64,000 nt of DNA from an archaeon GW2011_AR20 (GTDB taxonomy: Archaea > Nanobdellota > Nanobdellia > SCGC-AAA011-G17 > GW2011-AR20). This document shows, in pieces, positions 43,891-52,685 of the stretch (its first letter is position 1; each line of letters starts with the position of its first letter). The position numbers and the translations under genes were made by a program. The notes under the pieces were generated by a model. The model did no database searches. It was given only the letters and a program-made list of their open reading frames with translations, and was not told where the DNA came from. The stretch spans positions 713,986 through 777,985 of the forward strand of contig CP010426.1 of the NCBI GenBank assembly GCA_000830315.1, given 5' to 3'.

Positions 43891-44601
43891 ATGATAAACA
43901 AAATACTAATTGATGAAACAGGAAATAGATATTACTGGAGTAAGGGAGATTTAAGTACCCATCTTGGAATTATAAAAGAAGGCAAAATTAAAAAGGCAAA
44001 ATCAGACGTTAAAAGCAATTTAGGAAAGAAATTTTTAGTTCTTAAAGCAAATTTTTTAGATAATATTCATAAAATAAAAAAAGGGACTGCAATGGTTAAT
44101 TTGAAGGATATTGGGGCAATTTTAGTTTACGCCGGAATTGATAAAGAAAGTGCTGTATTAGAAGCCGGCTCTGGCTCTGGGCAATTAACCTCGTTTTTAG
44201 CAAGATTTGCGAAAAAGGTTTATAGTTATGAAAAGAATAAAGATTACTATAACCTGACTAAAAAAAACCTGGAATTTCTTGATATTAAGAACGTTGAATT
44301 AAAGAATTTAGATATTAAAAAAAGCAGGGAAAGAAATATTGATTTGGTTGTTTTAGATTTGCTTGATCCATGGAATTATGCCATTGTTGCAAAAAAGGCC
44401 TTAAAGAAATCCGGATATTTGGCTGCTTATTTAACAAACGTGAACCAGATTACGGAATTGGTCAAAAATTTAAATGGGTTTATCTTAGAAAGAATAATCA
44501 ATATCAAAGAGGAAAACTGGATCTCTAAAGGAATTGTATTAAGGCCAGAGCATTGGTCTTTATCGCATACTGCTTTTTTATTGTTTGCTAGAAAAAGATA
44601 A
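43891..44601 (+). CDS. trmI: tRNA (adenine-N1) methyltransferase TrmI
   Basis: 236 aa, archaeal enzyme for m1A at positions 57/58 of the tRNA T loop. An N-terminal beta domain is followed by a Rossmann fold: VLEAGSGSGQLTSFLARF (motif I) and NIDLVVLDLLDPW (motif IV). I start at ATG 43891 (MINKILIDETGN); the in-frame opening from 43858 encodes part of the tRNA-Leu repeat and is an artefact of insertion. Confidence 0.88.
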   Translation: MINKILIDETGNRYYWSKGDLSTHLGIIKEGKIKKAKSDVKSNLGKKFLVLKANFLDNIHKIKKGTAMVNLKDIGAILVYAGIDKESAVLEAGSGSGQLTSFLARFAKKVYSYEKNKDYYNLTKKNLEFLDIKNVELKNLDIKKSRERNIDLVVLDLLDPWNYAIVAKKALKKSGYLAAYLTNVNQITELVKNLNGFILERIINIKEENWISKGIVLRPEHWSLSHTAFLLFARKR

Positions 44602-44620
44602 ATTTAAAAACTCTTAATTC

Positions 44621-44669
44621 TTAACTAAGCCAGAACTTATTTGCTTATTCTAAATTCTGACTTAGTTAA
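44621..44669. repeat. inverted repeat between trmI and the PIN-ATPase gene
   Basis: TTAACTAAGCCAGAA and TTCTGACTTAGTTAA: 15-bp arms with one mismatch (G:U if transcribed) around a 19-base loop. Could be an RNA processing hairpin or transcription terminator; not part of any gene I see. Confidence 0.6.
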
Positions 44670-44706
44670 AGTAAGAAAAATTTGAGGATTTAAAAAGGTT
44701 TTGAAA

Positions 44707-46518
44707 ATGAAAGAAATAGAAAAATTAGTGCCGGACACAAGCATAATAATAGAGGGTTTGGTATCAAAAAAAATTGAAAGTAATGAGCTTAAGGTAGAGG
44801 AAATCCTGATTCATGAGGCAATATTGGCAGAATTAGAGCATCAGGCAAATCAAGGACGCAGCATAGGATTGCTTGGATTAGATGAACTAAAAAAAATACG
44901 TGATTTAAGCGAACAGGGAAAATTCCAGTTAAGATTTGCGGGAAGAAGACCGGGAGCAGCTGAAATAAGGCATGCTTCTTTGGGAGAAATTGATTCCTTA
45001 ATAAGAGAATTGGCATATGATGAAGGTGCAACATTATTAACAGGAGACAAAGTTCAGAGCAAGGTTGGAGAAGCCAAGGGAGTAAAAGTTATTTATGTCC
45101 AGCCTGAAATAAAACCAAAGAAACTTACAATAGACAAGTATTTCGATAATACAACAATGAGCGTGCATTTGCGAGAGAATATTTATCCTTATGCAAAGAA
45201 GGGATTCCCTGGAAACTGGAAATTTACTGTATTAAGCCAGGAATTATTAAAACAGGAAGAGATAATAGAGATTTCAAAAGAAATCATTGAAGAGGCTAAA
45301 ATAAGAACAGACGGGTTCATTGAAACAGAAAGAAGAGGATCAACAATTGTTCAGTTGGGAGATTACAGAATTGTAATTACAAGACCGCCTTTCTCAGATG
45401 CGTGGGAAATAACATGTGTAAAACCAATTAAGAAAACAGTTTTGGAAGATTATGAATTAAGCGAGAAATTAAGAAGCAGGATAGAAAAGCAGGCAGAGGG
45501 AATTTTAATAGCAGGAAGTCCTGGACACGGAAAATCAACATTTGCAAGCGCATTGGCTGAATTTTATGTCAGCAAGGAAAAAACAGTAAAGACAATTGAA
45601 GCCCCAAGAGACCTGCAATTAAGCGAGAATGTTACGCAATATTCAATCTCATACGGAAGTTCCCAAGAAATTCATGATGTCTTATTATTATCGAGGCCAG
45701 ACTACACAATATTTGATGAGATGAGGAACATTGAAGATTTCAGATTATTTGCAGACTTAAGATTGGCAGGAATAGGTTTAGCCGGAATAATTCATGCAAA
45801 TGATCCAATAGATGCAATACAGAGATTTATTGGAAAAACTGAATTGGGATTGATACCGCATATTATTGACACTGTTATTTTCATTAAAAACGGGCATGTA
45901 AATAAGATTTTAAGTTTGAAGATGGTTGTCAAAGTTCCTAGCGGAATGATAGAGGCTGATTTAGCACGTCCGGTTGTAGATGTTCTGGATTTCGAGACAA
46001 ATAAATTAGAATATGAAATTTATAGTTATGGGGAAGAGACAATTGTTGTTCCTGTTACAAGTTCAAGCAGCATTTCTCCTGCAAAGAAACTTGCAATGAA
46101 GCATATTGAAAATGAGTTAAAAAGATACGCGGATGATGTAAAAGTTGAATTTATCTCAGATAATTCTATAAATATTTTTGTCCCAGAAGACGACATCGCA
46201 AGGATAATAGGAAGAGAAGGAAAAACAATTGATGAAATTGAGAAGAGACTGGGATTAAGCATAAGCGTTAATGCACTGAAAAACGAGGAATACGGGAATG
46301 ATGTTGATTTTACAATAAAGGATGATAAAAAGAACCTGATATTTTACATGAATAATAAATTAAGCAATAAGAGGGTTGATTTCTATATTGACAATGAAAG
46401 AATTTTCTCGGCAAATGTCGGGCATAAAGGAGAAATAAAAATAAATAAAAAAAGCTTCCCTGGAAAGACATTGCTCGATATGATTGATAAAGGAAAGCAG
46501 GTTAAGTTAAAAATATAA
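44707..46518 (+). CDS. PIN domain / PilT-type ATPase / KH-domain protein
   Basis: 603 aa from ATG 44707 (a TTG six bases earlier is also in frame). N-terminal PIN nuclease domain (VPDTSIIIEGLV, ILAELEHQ, GATLLTGDKVQ), a secretion-type AAA ATPase (GSPGHGKSTFASAL; DYTIFDEMRN as Walker B-like), and a KH domain near the end (ARIIGREGKTIDEIEKRLG). This three-part fusion is widely conserved in archaea. Probably an RNA-processing or ribosome-associated enzyme. TATA-like GGATTTAAAAAGG precedes it. Confidence 0.9.
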   Translation: MKEIEKLVPDTSIIIEGLVSKKIESNELKVEEILIHEAILAELEHQANQGRSIGLLGLDELKKIRDLSEQGKFQLRFAGRRPGAAEIRHASLGEIDSLIRELAYDEGATLLTGDKVQSKVGEAKGVKVIYVQPEIKPKKLTIDKYFDNTTMSVHLRENIYPYAKKGFPGNWKFTVLSQELLKQEEIIEISKEIIEEAKIRTDGFIETERRGSTIVQLGDYRIVITRPPFSDAWEITCVKPIKKTVLEDYELSEKLRSRIEKQAEGILIAGSPGHGKSTFASALAEFYVSKEKTVKTIEAPRDLQLSENVTQYSISYGSSQEIHDVLLLSRPDYTIFDEMRNIEDFRLFADLRLAGIGLAGIIHANDPIDAIQRFIGKTELGLIPHIIDTVIFIKNGHVNKILSLKMVVKVPSGMIEADLARPVVDVLDFETNKLEYEIYSYGEETIVVPVTSSSSISPAKKLAMKHIENELKRYADDVKVEFISDNSINIFVPEDDIARIIGREGKTIDEIEKRLGLSISVNALKNEEYGNDVDFTIKDDKKNLIFYMNNKLSNKRVDFYIDNERIFSANVGHKGEIKINKKSFPGKTLLDMIDKGKQVKLKI

Positions 46519-46557
46519 GCAAAAACTATTTAAGCAAATTAAACTTAATTCTAACAA

Positions 46558-47703
46558 ATGAAACGGGTATTCATCGTTCATGGCTGGGATTTTAATCCTG
46601 AAGTAAATTGGTATCCCTGGTTAAAAAAAGAGCTAGAAAAGAAAGGATTCAAGGTAATTGTTCCTGAAATGCCCAATACATCTGAACCTAAAATAAATGC
46701 ATGGGTTTCATATTTAAAAAAGGTTGTTGGCAAGTTAGACGAAGAAACTTATTTTATAGGCCATAGCATTGGATGCCAAACAATAATGAGATTTTTAGAA
46801 AAAGAAAATTATAAAGGTAAAATTGGAAAGGTAATATTTGTTGCTGGATGGTTTAAATTAGACAATTTGGAAAATGATGAAGTAAAAGAAATAGCCAATC
46901 CTTGGACTAATACTCAAATTAATTTCAATAAAGTAAAACAAAAATTAAGCAGCCTAATTGTATTTTTGTCAAGCAATGAACCTTATGGATTTGTAGATTA
47001 CAATGCGAGAACATTTAGAGAAAAAATTGGTGCTAAGGTAATTATAGAAAATAACAAAGGCCACTTCACAGAAGACGATGGCGTTAAAGAAGTTCCTGAA
47101 ATTTTAAAAGAAATTCAAGATAAGACCAAGGTTAATTGTATTATAGTTCATGGGTCTAATCCCTCAAAGAAGTCTGCTATGCAAGGAAAACCAGAAAATA
47201 TGAGGCATTGGAAACCTTGGCTGAAGAAAAATTTGAAAAAATTTGGCATAGAAACTTCTAATCAACTGTATCCTGAAGATTGGCTTCCAAATTATGAAAA
47301 ATGGAAAAATGTTTTTGAAAAAAATATTATAAATAATAACACTACTTTAGTCGGCCATAGTGCCGGTACTGCATTTATCTTAAGATGGTTAAGCGAAAAT
47401 AAAAGAAAGGTTGATAAGGTCATTTTAATTGCCCCATCAGTTATTAAAAGCGGAAAGTATTTTGAAAGAAGCAAGTTAAAGGATTTTAGCTATGATTCTT
47501 CCTTAAAAAAATATTTCAACAAACTTGTGATATTTTATTCTGACGATGATGATGAACATATAATTAAAAGTGCAAAAAAAGTTCATAAGATATTGGGTGG
47601 AAAATTAATTAATCTTAAAGAAAGGGGGCATTTTACTTTAGATGATATGGGAACAGAAAAATTCCCGGAGTTATTAAAAGAAATATTAAAAATCTCCAAA
47701 TAA
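46558..47703 (+). CDS. tandem RBBP9/YdeN-like serine hydrolase
   Basis: 381 aa made of two alpha/beta-hydrolase domains. Domain 1 (1-190): VFIVHGWDFNPEVNWYPWL, nucleophile GHSIGC, terminal GHFTEDDG. Domain 2 (193-381): CIIVHGSNPSKK, nucleophile GHSAGT, acid in SDDDDEH, terminal GHFTLDDMG. Both catalytic triads look complete. Most relatives have one domain of 180-200 aa, so this is an internal duplication/fusion. Substrate unknown. Confidence 0.8.
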   Translation: MKRVFIVHGWDFNPEVNWYPWLKKELEKKGFKVIVPEMPNTSEPKINAWVSYLKKVVGKLDEETYFIGHSIGCQTIMRFLEKENYKGKIGKVIFVAGWFKLDNLENDEVKEIANPWTNTQINFNKVKQKLSSLIVFLSSNEPYGFVDYNARTFREKIGAKVIIENNKGHFTEDDGVKEVPEILKEIQDKTKVNCIIVHGSNPSKKSAMQGKPENMRHWKPWLKKNLKKFGIETSNQLYPEDWLPNYEKWKNVFEKNIINNNTTLVGHSAGTAFILRWLSENKRKVDKVILIAPSVIKSGKYFERSKLKDFSYDSSLKKYFNKLVIFYSDDDDEHIIKSAKKVHKILGGKLINLKERGHFTLDDMGTEKFPELLKEILKISK

Positions 47704-47740
47704 AAACCTTTTTAATATTGTTAATTAAAGAAATTCTCAA

Positions 47741-47831
47741 GGGCTCGTGGCGCAGCTTGGATATAAAAATTACCAAAGAGCGCAAAAGGTTCCTAACCTT
47801 TAGGTCGTGGGTTCAAATCCCACCGGGCCCG
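47741..47831 (+). tRNA. tRNA-Arg(CCU) with D-loop insertion
   Basis: Acceptor GGGCTCG/CGGGCCC, D stem GCGC/GCGC, anticodon stem AAAGG/CCTTT with loop TTCCTAA (CCU), T-arm GTGGG/CCCAC, discriminator G. The D loop is 26 nt instead of about 12: after AGCTTGGATA there is an extra 14 nt (47764-47777). TTGG before and CCAA inside the insertion are complementary, so a splicing helix is possible. Confidence 0.88.
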
Positions 47832-48806
47832 TTAATAAGTTTTGTAATCTAACTTGATGTCTTCAATCTTGCCCAGGTTAATGCCGCGCACCCTTAGTTT
47901 ATTCAAGACATTTTTAACCAGCTCTGTCTTATGGAGATTAGCAACATCGTAATCAACCAGATATCTGGCCTTAAAGACAATCCCCTTCTCATTCATATTA
48001 ACCCTCACTATAATATCTTCATACTCTTTGGCCTCATCTTTAAACATCTTCTTCACATCTGGTTTAATATTTTTGTTATAATAATTCTGAACAGTTTTAT
48101 TAAAAATTTTATATGCTTTTTTCCAGTCGCTTTGATATGTAATATAGACCTGCAAAACATCCCAGACATAACTGGTTTCTTTTGTAGAATTTGTTACAGC
48201 TGTTGTAAGAACGAATTCATTTGGAATTGAAATTGATTTTCCGGTCGGATCTCCCTCGGGGTTTAACTCTGCAAGATTAGTATACATGACCTTGATATCA
48301 TGCACCCTTCCATTAGTATTATTTATTGAGATAATATCTCCAACCTGATACGTCTTGCTAAAAATAATGGTCATCCAGCCGACAAAGTTTAATATTGGCT
48401 TTTGCAGCGCAATTGTCACCCCGAAGCCAATTAATCCCAAAGAGGTGATTAATGAACCAAGCTGCTTAAATAACAGGGATAATGTCACAAAAATAACCAA
48501 GACCCATACAAGATACCTGTATAAAGTTAAAACCAGATTGATATTTCTTTTGGTTCTTCCTATCCTCTCCAAATACCTTCTTATTAATCTAGAGGTTAAT
48601 TTAATGAATAAATAAGTGACTGCAGAAACTATCAAAAATATTAATATGCTTTCTATGCTTTCCTTATTAACATTCAAAAAATCAAAGAGTTCGTTTAAAT
48701 AACCAAACCCCCCTGTCTTTAAAATTATGTAAGCAAAAATAATCAGCAATAATAAAACCACGGGAATAAATACGCTGTTAAAAGAACTCTTTTTTTCAAG
48801 CATCAT
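47832..48806 (-). CDS. MscS-family mechanosensitive channel
   Basis: 324 aa. Three N-terminal membrane helices, the pore-helix region with GLIGFGVTIALQKPILNFVGW and the beta domain VGDIISINNTNGRVHDIKVMYT. The C-terminal alpha/beta domain has the usual length. Osmotic-shock release of solutes. Its stop abuts the tRNA-Arg 3' end. Confidence 0.93.
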   Translation of the reverse strand: MMLEKKSSFNSVFIPVVLLLLIIFAYIILKTGGFGYLNELFDFLNVNKESIESILIFLIVSAVTYLFIKLTSRLIRRYLERIGRTKRNINLVLTLYRYLVWVLVIFVTLSLLFKQLGSLITSLGLIGFGVTIALQKPILNFVGWMTIIFSKTYQVGDIISINNTNGRVHDIKVMYTNLAELNPEGDPTGKSISIPNEFVLTTAVTNSTKETSYVWDVLQVYITYQSDWKKAYKIFNKTVQNYYNKNIKPDVKKMFKDEAKEYEDIIVRVNMNEKGIVFKARYLVDYDVANLHKTELVKNVLNKLRVRGINLGKIEDIKLDYKTY

Positions 48807-48877
48807 AATTTTAAACTGAATTACCTATTTAAATTCTTTTTCATTAGGTTTATATATCAATTAAGACAAATAATTTC

Positions 48878-49312
48878 ATGAATGAATATCTAATTTTAAT
48901 TTACATCCTATTAATGTTTATAGCACTGGCTTTTGCAGAAGGCTATACAGAAGGGAGATATGGCTGGGCAGCCCGTTCTTATGGGTGGAAAATTAATTTT
49001 TTCAAAAGAAAATTAACAGCATATCATTTCTGGATGTGGATAATTTTATTGCCAATGGCATTAATATTCCCGTTGATCATTTACGGCTTTAATCTGAAAT
49101 TGCTCGGGATAATATTGGCCGGTTATTTTCTTGGTTCTGTGGTAAACGACATTTCCTGGTATATTGTAAATCCAAAAGTCACATTAAAAGATTTTAATCC
49201 GAAATTTGCAGCATGGTACCATTGGTGGAACATTCTTGGAATAAAAATTCCTGATTTTTACATATTTTATCCCATAATAGCAATTATCATCTGGCTATTG
49301 TTTGTAATATAA
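48878..49312 (+). CDS. membrane protein, 144 aa
   Basis: Four hydrophobic segments with a Trp/Tyr-rich loop (GRYGWAARSYGWKINFF; KFAAWYHWWNILGIKI). Two conserved-looking acidic residues in AFAEGYTEG inside the first helix. Family not recognised. It overlaps the end of the convergent glycosyltransferase gene by 26 bases. Confidence 0.6.
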   Translation: MNEYLILIYILLMFIALAFAEGYTEGRYGWAARSYGWKINFFKRKLTAYHFWMWIILLPMALIFPLIIYGFNLKLLGIILAGYFLGSVVNDISWYIVNPKVTLKDFNPKFAAWYHWWNILGIKIPDFYIFYPIIAIIIWLLFVI

Positions 49313-50372
49313 TTTCGGCTGCTTCAATTGCCCCGTTCTTGCTTATCTGGTAATTCTTCAAATTATTTTGCAGGCTTTCTAAATTATTTAATAACTTGTC
49401 AATTTTATTTCTCATGTAGATTAATCCAAGATTTTCCATATCGCCCTTAATACAGTAATCATTCATCAAGTAAGAATTTTGATATTGCTCAAGATAATAA
49501 GGAATTGGAAATATCAAGCTTGGCTTTTTATAGACTAAGGCTTCGCTTAAAGTGCAATGGCCTGCTAAACCTATTAATGCATTGCTTATTTTTAGGTACT
49601 CGAGAAAATTCGGCTGAAATGGCAATATTGTAACGTTGCTTGATTTTGGCTGTAAATTAACCCCAAATACAATAAAGCTTTCATCATAGTAATGCGCAAC
49701 ATTGATTATGTTTTTTACCAATTTTAATCCAAATTTTGCCCCCCCGATTGTTATCAAGATAGGCTGCTTGTTAAATCCAAACTCGTGCATTAATCTTGTT
49801 TCTAGGGGCAATGCCTGCGGCAAATCCCTGATTATCGGGTTAACATAATTTATCTTGCCTTCTCTTCTTGCCGGCTGGGTTAGAACAGGAATAATGGTCT
49901 GAGAAGCATTTTTATGTGCATATGAAACAGCTTTTTTGATGATGTAGGTGTATAAGCCAAAATTTTGTTCAAATCTTGCATTATGCAAATCCAAATTATA
50001 GATGTAAACTGATCTTGTGTTTGTTGCTTTAGCAGCTACAATGCCTTCCGGCTCTGCATCACTTATTACAACATCTGGCTTGAATTTATTAATCAGTTCT
50101 TTTATTTTTTTAATGTTATTAAAATATTGGAATGGGTAAAATAAATTAGAGAAAATGACTTTTGTTGCGTCCACCTCTGATTTTGCGTCTGGGAACTTCT
50201 GTCCTATAATCTCTGTTAGGGGAAATCTCTTCTTGAAGTAATTCAAAGCCAATCCATACGTTGCAATCTTAATTTCTGCATCCTTATCCTTTCTTAATAA
50301 TTCGCGTATTACAGCTTCCTCCCTCATCAAATGCCCGAATCCGATTCCTGTTATTACAAACAAGTATTTCAT
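49287..50372 (-). CDS. GT28/MurG-like glycosyltransferase
   Basis: 361 aa with two Rossmann-like domains (GT-B fold). N-terminal GIGFGHLMREEAVIREL is a typical GxGHxxR start; the C-terminal nucleotide-sugar site includes LITIGGAKFGLKLVKN and ALIGLAGHCTLSEALVYKKPSLIFP. The closest types are archaeal UDP-sugar transferases for surface glycans or lipids. It ends two bases after the start of the nucleotidyltransferase operon, probably cotranscribed. Confidence 0.8.
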   Translation of the reverse strand: MKYLFVITGIGFGHLMREEAVIRELLRKDKDAEIKIATYGLALNYFKKRFPLTEIIGQKFPDAKSEVDATKVIFSNLFYPFQYFNNIKKIKELINKFKPDVVISDAEPEGIVAAKATNTRSVYIYNLDLHNARFEQNFGLYTYIIKKAVSYAHKNASQTIIPVLTQPARREGKINYVNPIIRDLPQALPLETRLMHEFGFNKQPILITIGGAKFGLKLVKNIINVAHYYDESFIVFGVNLQPKSSNVTILPFQPNFLEYLKISNALIGLAGHCTLSEALVYKKPSLIFPIPYYLEQYQNSYLMNDYCIKGDMENLGLIYMRNKIDKLLNNLESLQNNLKNYQISKNGAIEAAEIILQTIAR

Positions 50373-50373
50373 T

Positions 50374-51057
50374 TTATTCCTTGATTAATTCTTTTAACAT
50401 ATTTAAACTTTTTAAGTCAACATCATATTTCTTTTCTATAAAAACGCCTTTAAAACTATCCATAAAACCCTTGTCATTAATTAATGAAAATAATTTTTCA
50501 ATGTTTTTTCTAATTAATTTTTTATCCCCCCTAAAAATTAAACTTTTTATTAAATCTATATTGATATTTTTACTTAGCGCAACAATATCCCTTAAATCAG
50601 TCAATCTTCCAGCGTGTAATTTAAAAATTATTAAGATTTCTTTATCTGGAACTAAACAACTTACTTCTTTTTCAGTTCCGGTAATTTTCCTGTTTTTAGA
50701 ATATTTTTTAACTTCATTAAAGCTAAAAGAAGCGTTAGTACCTCTAGAGCCGATGCCATCAATAAGTAAATCCACACTTACCTTAGGTTTTTCTTTAGTT
50801 TCATAACGAATAAACTGTGGAGCATAAACATAATCTAAATTCTTGACGATTGTTTTAACAAATTCATTGTTCTTAAGTATCTCTTCAATTTTAGGTTTAT
50901 CTTCTTTCTTAATGATTAAATCAGCATCTACTGAAAATCTGTGCTTATATGAACTTACACCATAGCCCCCCACTACAATAAAATCTATTTTATTTTTGAT
51001 TAATTCTTGCAAAGTTTCAAAAATTTTATTTTCTCTTTTTATAAATTCATCAAACAT
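50374..51057 (-). CDS. AbiEii-like nucleotidyltransferase (toxin candidate)
   Basis: 227 aa. IDFIVVGGYGVSSYKHRFSVDADLII has the nucleotidyltransferase motif hG[G/S]...DxD, followed by KPKVSVDLLIDG with the third Asp, and a helical C-terminal part with FKLHAGRLTDLRDIVAL. This resembles the AbiEii/DUF1814 family, whose members pyrophosphorylate or nucleotidylate tRNA. It overlaps the HTH gene before it by eight bases. Confidence 0.72.
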   Translation of the reverse strand: MFDEFIKRENKIFETLQELIKNKIDFIVVGGYGVSSYKHRFSVDADLIIKKEDKPKIEEILKNNEFVKTIVKNLDYVYAPQFIRYETKEKPKVSVDLLIDGIGSRGTNASFSFNEVKKYSKNRKITGTEKEVSCLVPDKEILIIFKLHAGRLTDLRDIVALSKNINIDLIKSLIFRGDKKLIRKNIEKLFSLINDKGFMDSFKGVFIEKKYDVDLKSLNMLKELIKE

Positions 51058-51703
51058 TGGTCATTACCTCTTTATACTTAACTTTTAATTTTTTACCATA
51101 CATCTCATTAATCATCTCCAAAGCTGGTTCAAAATTATATTTATTTTTTAACATAAATTTAATTGTGTCGTTTAAAGAATCAACCGGAATATTATCACAA
51201 TAACTAACCTCAAAGTCATCCAAGTAATTAACCATATAAAAAATCTTATTATTTTTATTTATTCTTAAACCCAATTTTTTACAATAATCTTCAAATAAAT
51301 TTTTATTCTCTTTCTTTACTTTGATAAAAATTGGGTAATAATTCTTGTACCTTGAGATATTATAGCCCCCTTTAGTCCAAATAAATACACCATCTGTATT
51401 GGTAAAACAGTATTTTATCCCAAATAAGCTCAATGCATTGTAATAAAAACTAACATTATTGCTTAACACTTCCTTAATATATTTCAAGGTTCTTCTATAA
51501 AATTCATTATCATCATTTAAACAAACATTCATCCTTGTCAATTCTAATACGTTTAAATTTACTAATTTCTTTATCCAGTTATGAGTCCAGCCGTAGCTTA
51601 AATTAATTCTCTTAGAGATAGCATTGATTGAATCTTTATTCCTCACGCTAATTAAAATTCTTAATACATATGGGTTAATTAACTCTAAATTCATACTTAT
51701 CAT
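51050..51703 (-). CDS. AbiEi-like HTH regulator (antitoxin candidate)
   Basis: 217 aa. N-terminal winged helix (VLRILISVRNKDSINAISKRINLSYGWTHNWIKKL) and a ~140-residue C-terminal domain with the Asn/Lys richness typical here. Upstream partner of an AbiEii-like enzyme; in known AbiE systems this subunit represses the operon by binding inverted repeats, and such a repeat covers this start (51696-51715). ATG 51694 is an alternative. Confidence 0.65.
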   Translation of the reverse strand: MISMNLELINPYVLRILISVRNKDSINAISKRINLSYGWTHNWIKKLVNLNVLELTRMNVCLNDDNEFYRRTLKYIKEVLSNNVSFYYNALSLFGIKYCFTNTDGVFIWTKGGYNISRYKNYYPIFIKVKKENKNLFEDYCKKLGLRINKNNKIFYMVNYLDDFEVSYCDNIPVDSLNDTIKFMLKNKYNFEPALEMINEMYGKKLKVKYKEVMTNV

Positions 51704-51715
51704 TATAGTGATAAG
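51696..51715. promoter_or_regulatory. palindromic operator at the AbiE-like operon start
   Basis: CTTATCA, six bases, TGATAAG: perfect 7-bp arms next to TATA (minus-strand AAGCTTTATATA, 51721-51732) and overlapping the first ATG. Confidence 0.6.
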
Positions 51716-51885
51716 GAATATATAAAGCTTTTGGTTTTAAAGTTTCTAGAATTTGATATTCATTTTATTTTGTAAACTACCCTTTCAGTATTAATTTTAT
51801 TAATTTTAACCTCATTGAAAAGGGTAAGTATTAAATAGATTATTAATACTCTTATTATATAAATGTTTTTAGGGGGATTGAAAAA

Positions 51886-52032
51886 ATGTTAAAAAGAAAG
51901 TTGCAACAAATGAAACAAGGGCAATATTTTCTTACAATACCTAGCCAAATTGTCAGATTAAAGCAATGGAATAAGCAAGATGAGATATTGTTCGAAATAG
52001 ATGTTAAGGGCAATATTGTTTTAAGAAAATGA
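51886..52032 (+). CDS. AbrB/SpoVT-like small DNA-binding protein
   Basis: 48 aa: MLKRKLQQMKQGQYFLTIPSQIVRLKQW, the first hairpin of an AbrB fold, then DEILFEIDVKGNIVLRK. Preceded by AGGGGGA (10 bases) and TATA ATTATATAAAT. Its TGA overlaps the next ATG (ATGA). Likely the antitoxin/regulator of the downstream 197-aa gene. Confidence 0.65.
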   Translation: MLKRKLQQMKQGQYFLTIPSQIVRLKQWNKQDEILFEIDVKGNIVLRK

Positions 52033-52622
52033 GCGGTAGGGAATCTTGGAATTTCTTGAATTTATTACCAGATATAATTAAAGAAAAAATTAGTGATATG
52101 GGTTTAAGCGAGAAAGAAGTAAATGAAATTATTAAAATATGGAATAACCAAATATCTAATAAAAATACCCAAATTGAAACAGAAATTGTAAAAAACATTA
52201 AAGATTTAATTTCACAAGATTTTTGTGTTGATAGAATTATCATGGATAGGGTAAAAGAAGCGATGGATCATTATGTTAAAGGGCAATGGGTCTCTTCTAT
52301 TGCTCTTTGTGGTTTAATATGTGAATATCTTTCTTATATTATGATTGAAGAATATATCAAAAGAAATGGAATAGATGGGATAATAAAATATAATAAAGAA
52401 CTTTCTAATCAATATGGTCGCCTTAAATTACTCGGAAAATTGAAATTTATAACAGAATACCAACGTAAGTCATTAGATCAGATTAGAGATATAAGAAATA
52501 AGTATGTACATTTAGAAAGGATTAATGAGATTGCTGGAAGAATAAAGGAAGATAATTTTATTATTATAACAAATTTAATAAAATTTTTAAATGAAAAATA
52601 TCCTAGACCAGAAGTTATTTGA
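52029..52622 (+). CDS. helical protein of DUF4145-like type
   Basis: 197 aa, all helical: MDRVKEAMDHYVKGQWVSSIALCGLICEYLSYIMIEE followed by LDQIRDIRNKYVHLERI. The pattern RDxRNxYxH with an upstream Cys/Glu helix resembles DUF4145/HEPN-like proteins (HEPN motif RxxxxH: RNKYVH). So it may be a HEPN-type RNase paired with the AbrB-like protein. Confidence 0.6.
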   Translation: MSGRESWNFLNLLPDIIKEKISDMGLSEKEVNEIIKIWNNQISNKNTQIETEIVKNIKDLISQDFCVDRIIMDRVKEAMDHYVKGQWVSSIALCGLICEYLSYIMIEEYIKRNGIDGIIKYNKELSNQYGRLKLLGKLKFITEYQRKSLDQIRDIRNKYVHLERINEIAGRIKEDNFIIITNLIKFLNEKYPRPEVI

Positions 52623-52685
52623 TAATATTAAAAAAATATTGCAATGCTTTATTTTCTTAACCAAAAATACTTAATAACCCTCAAT

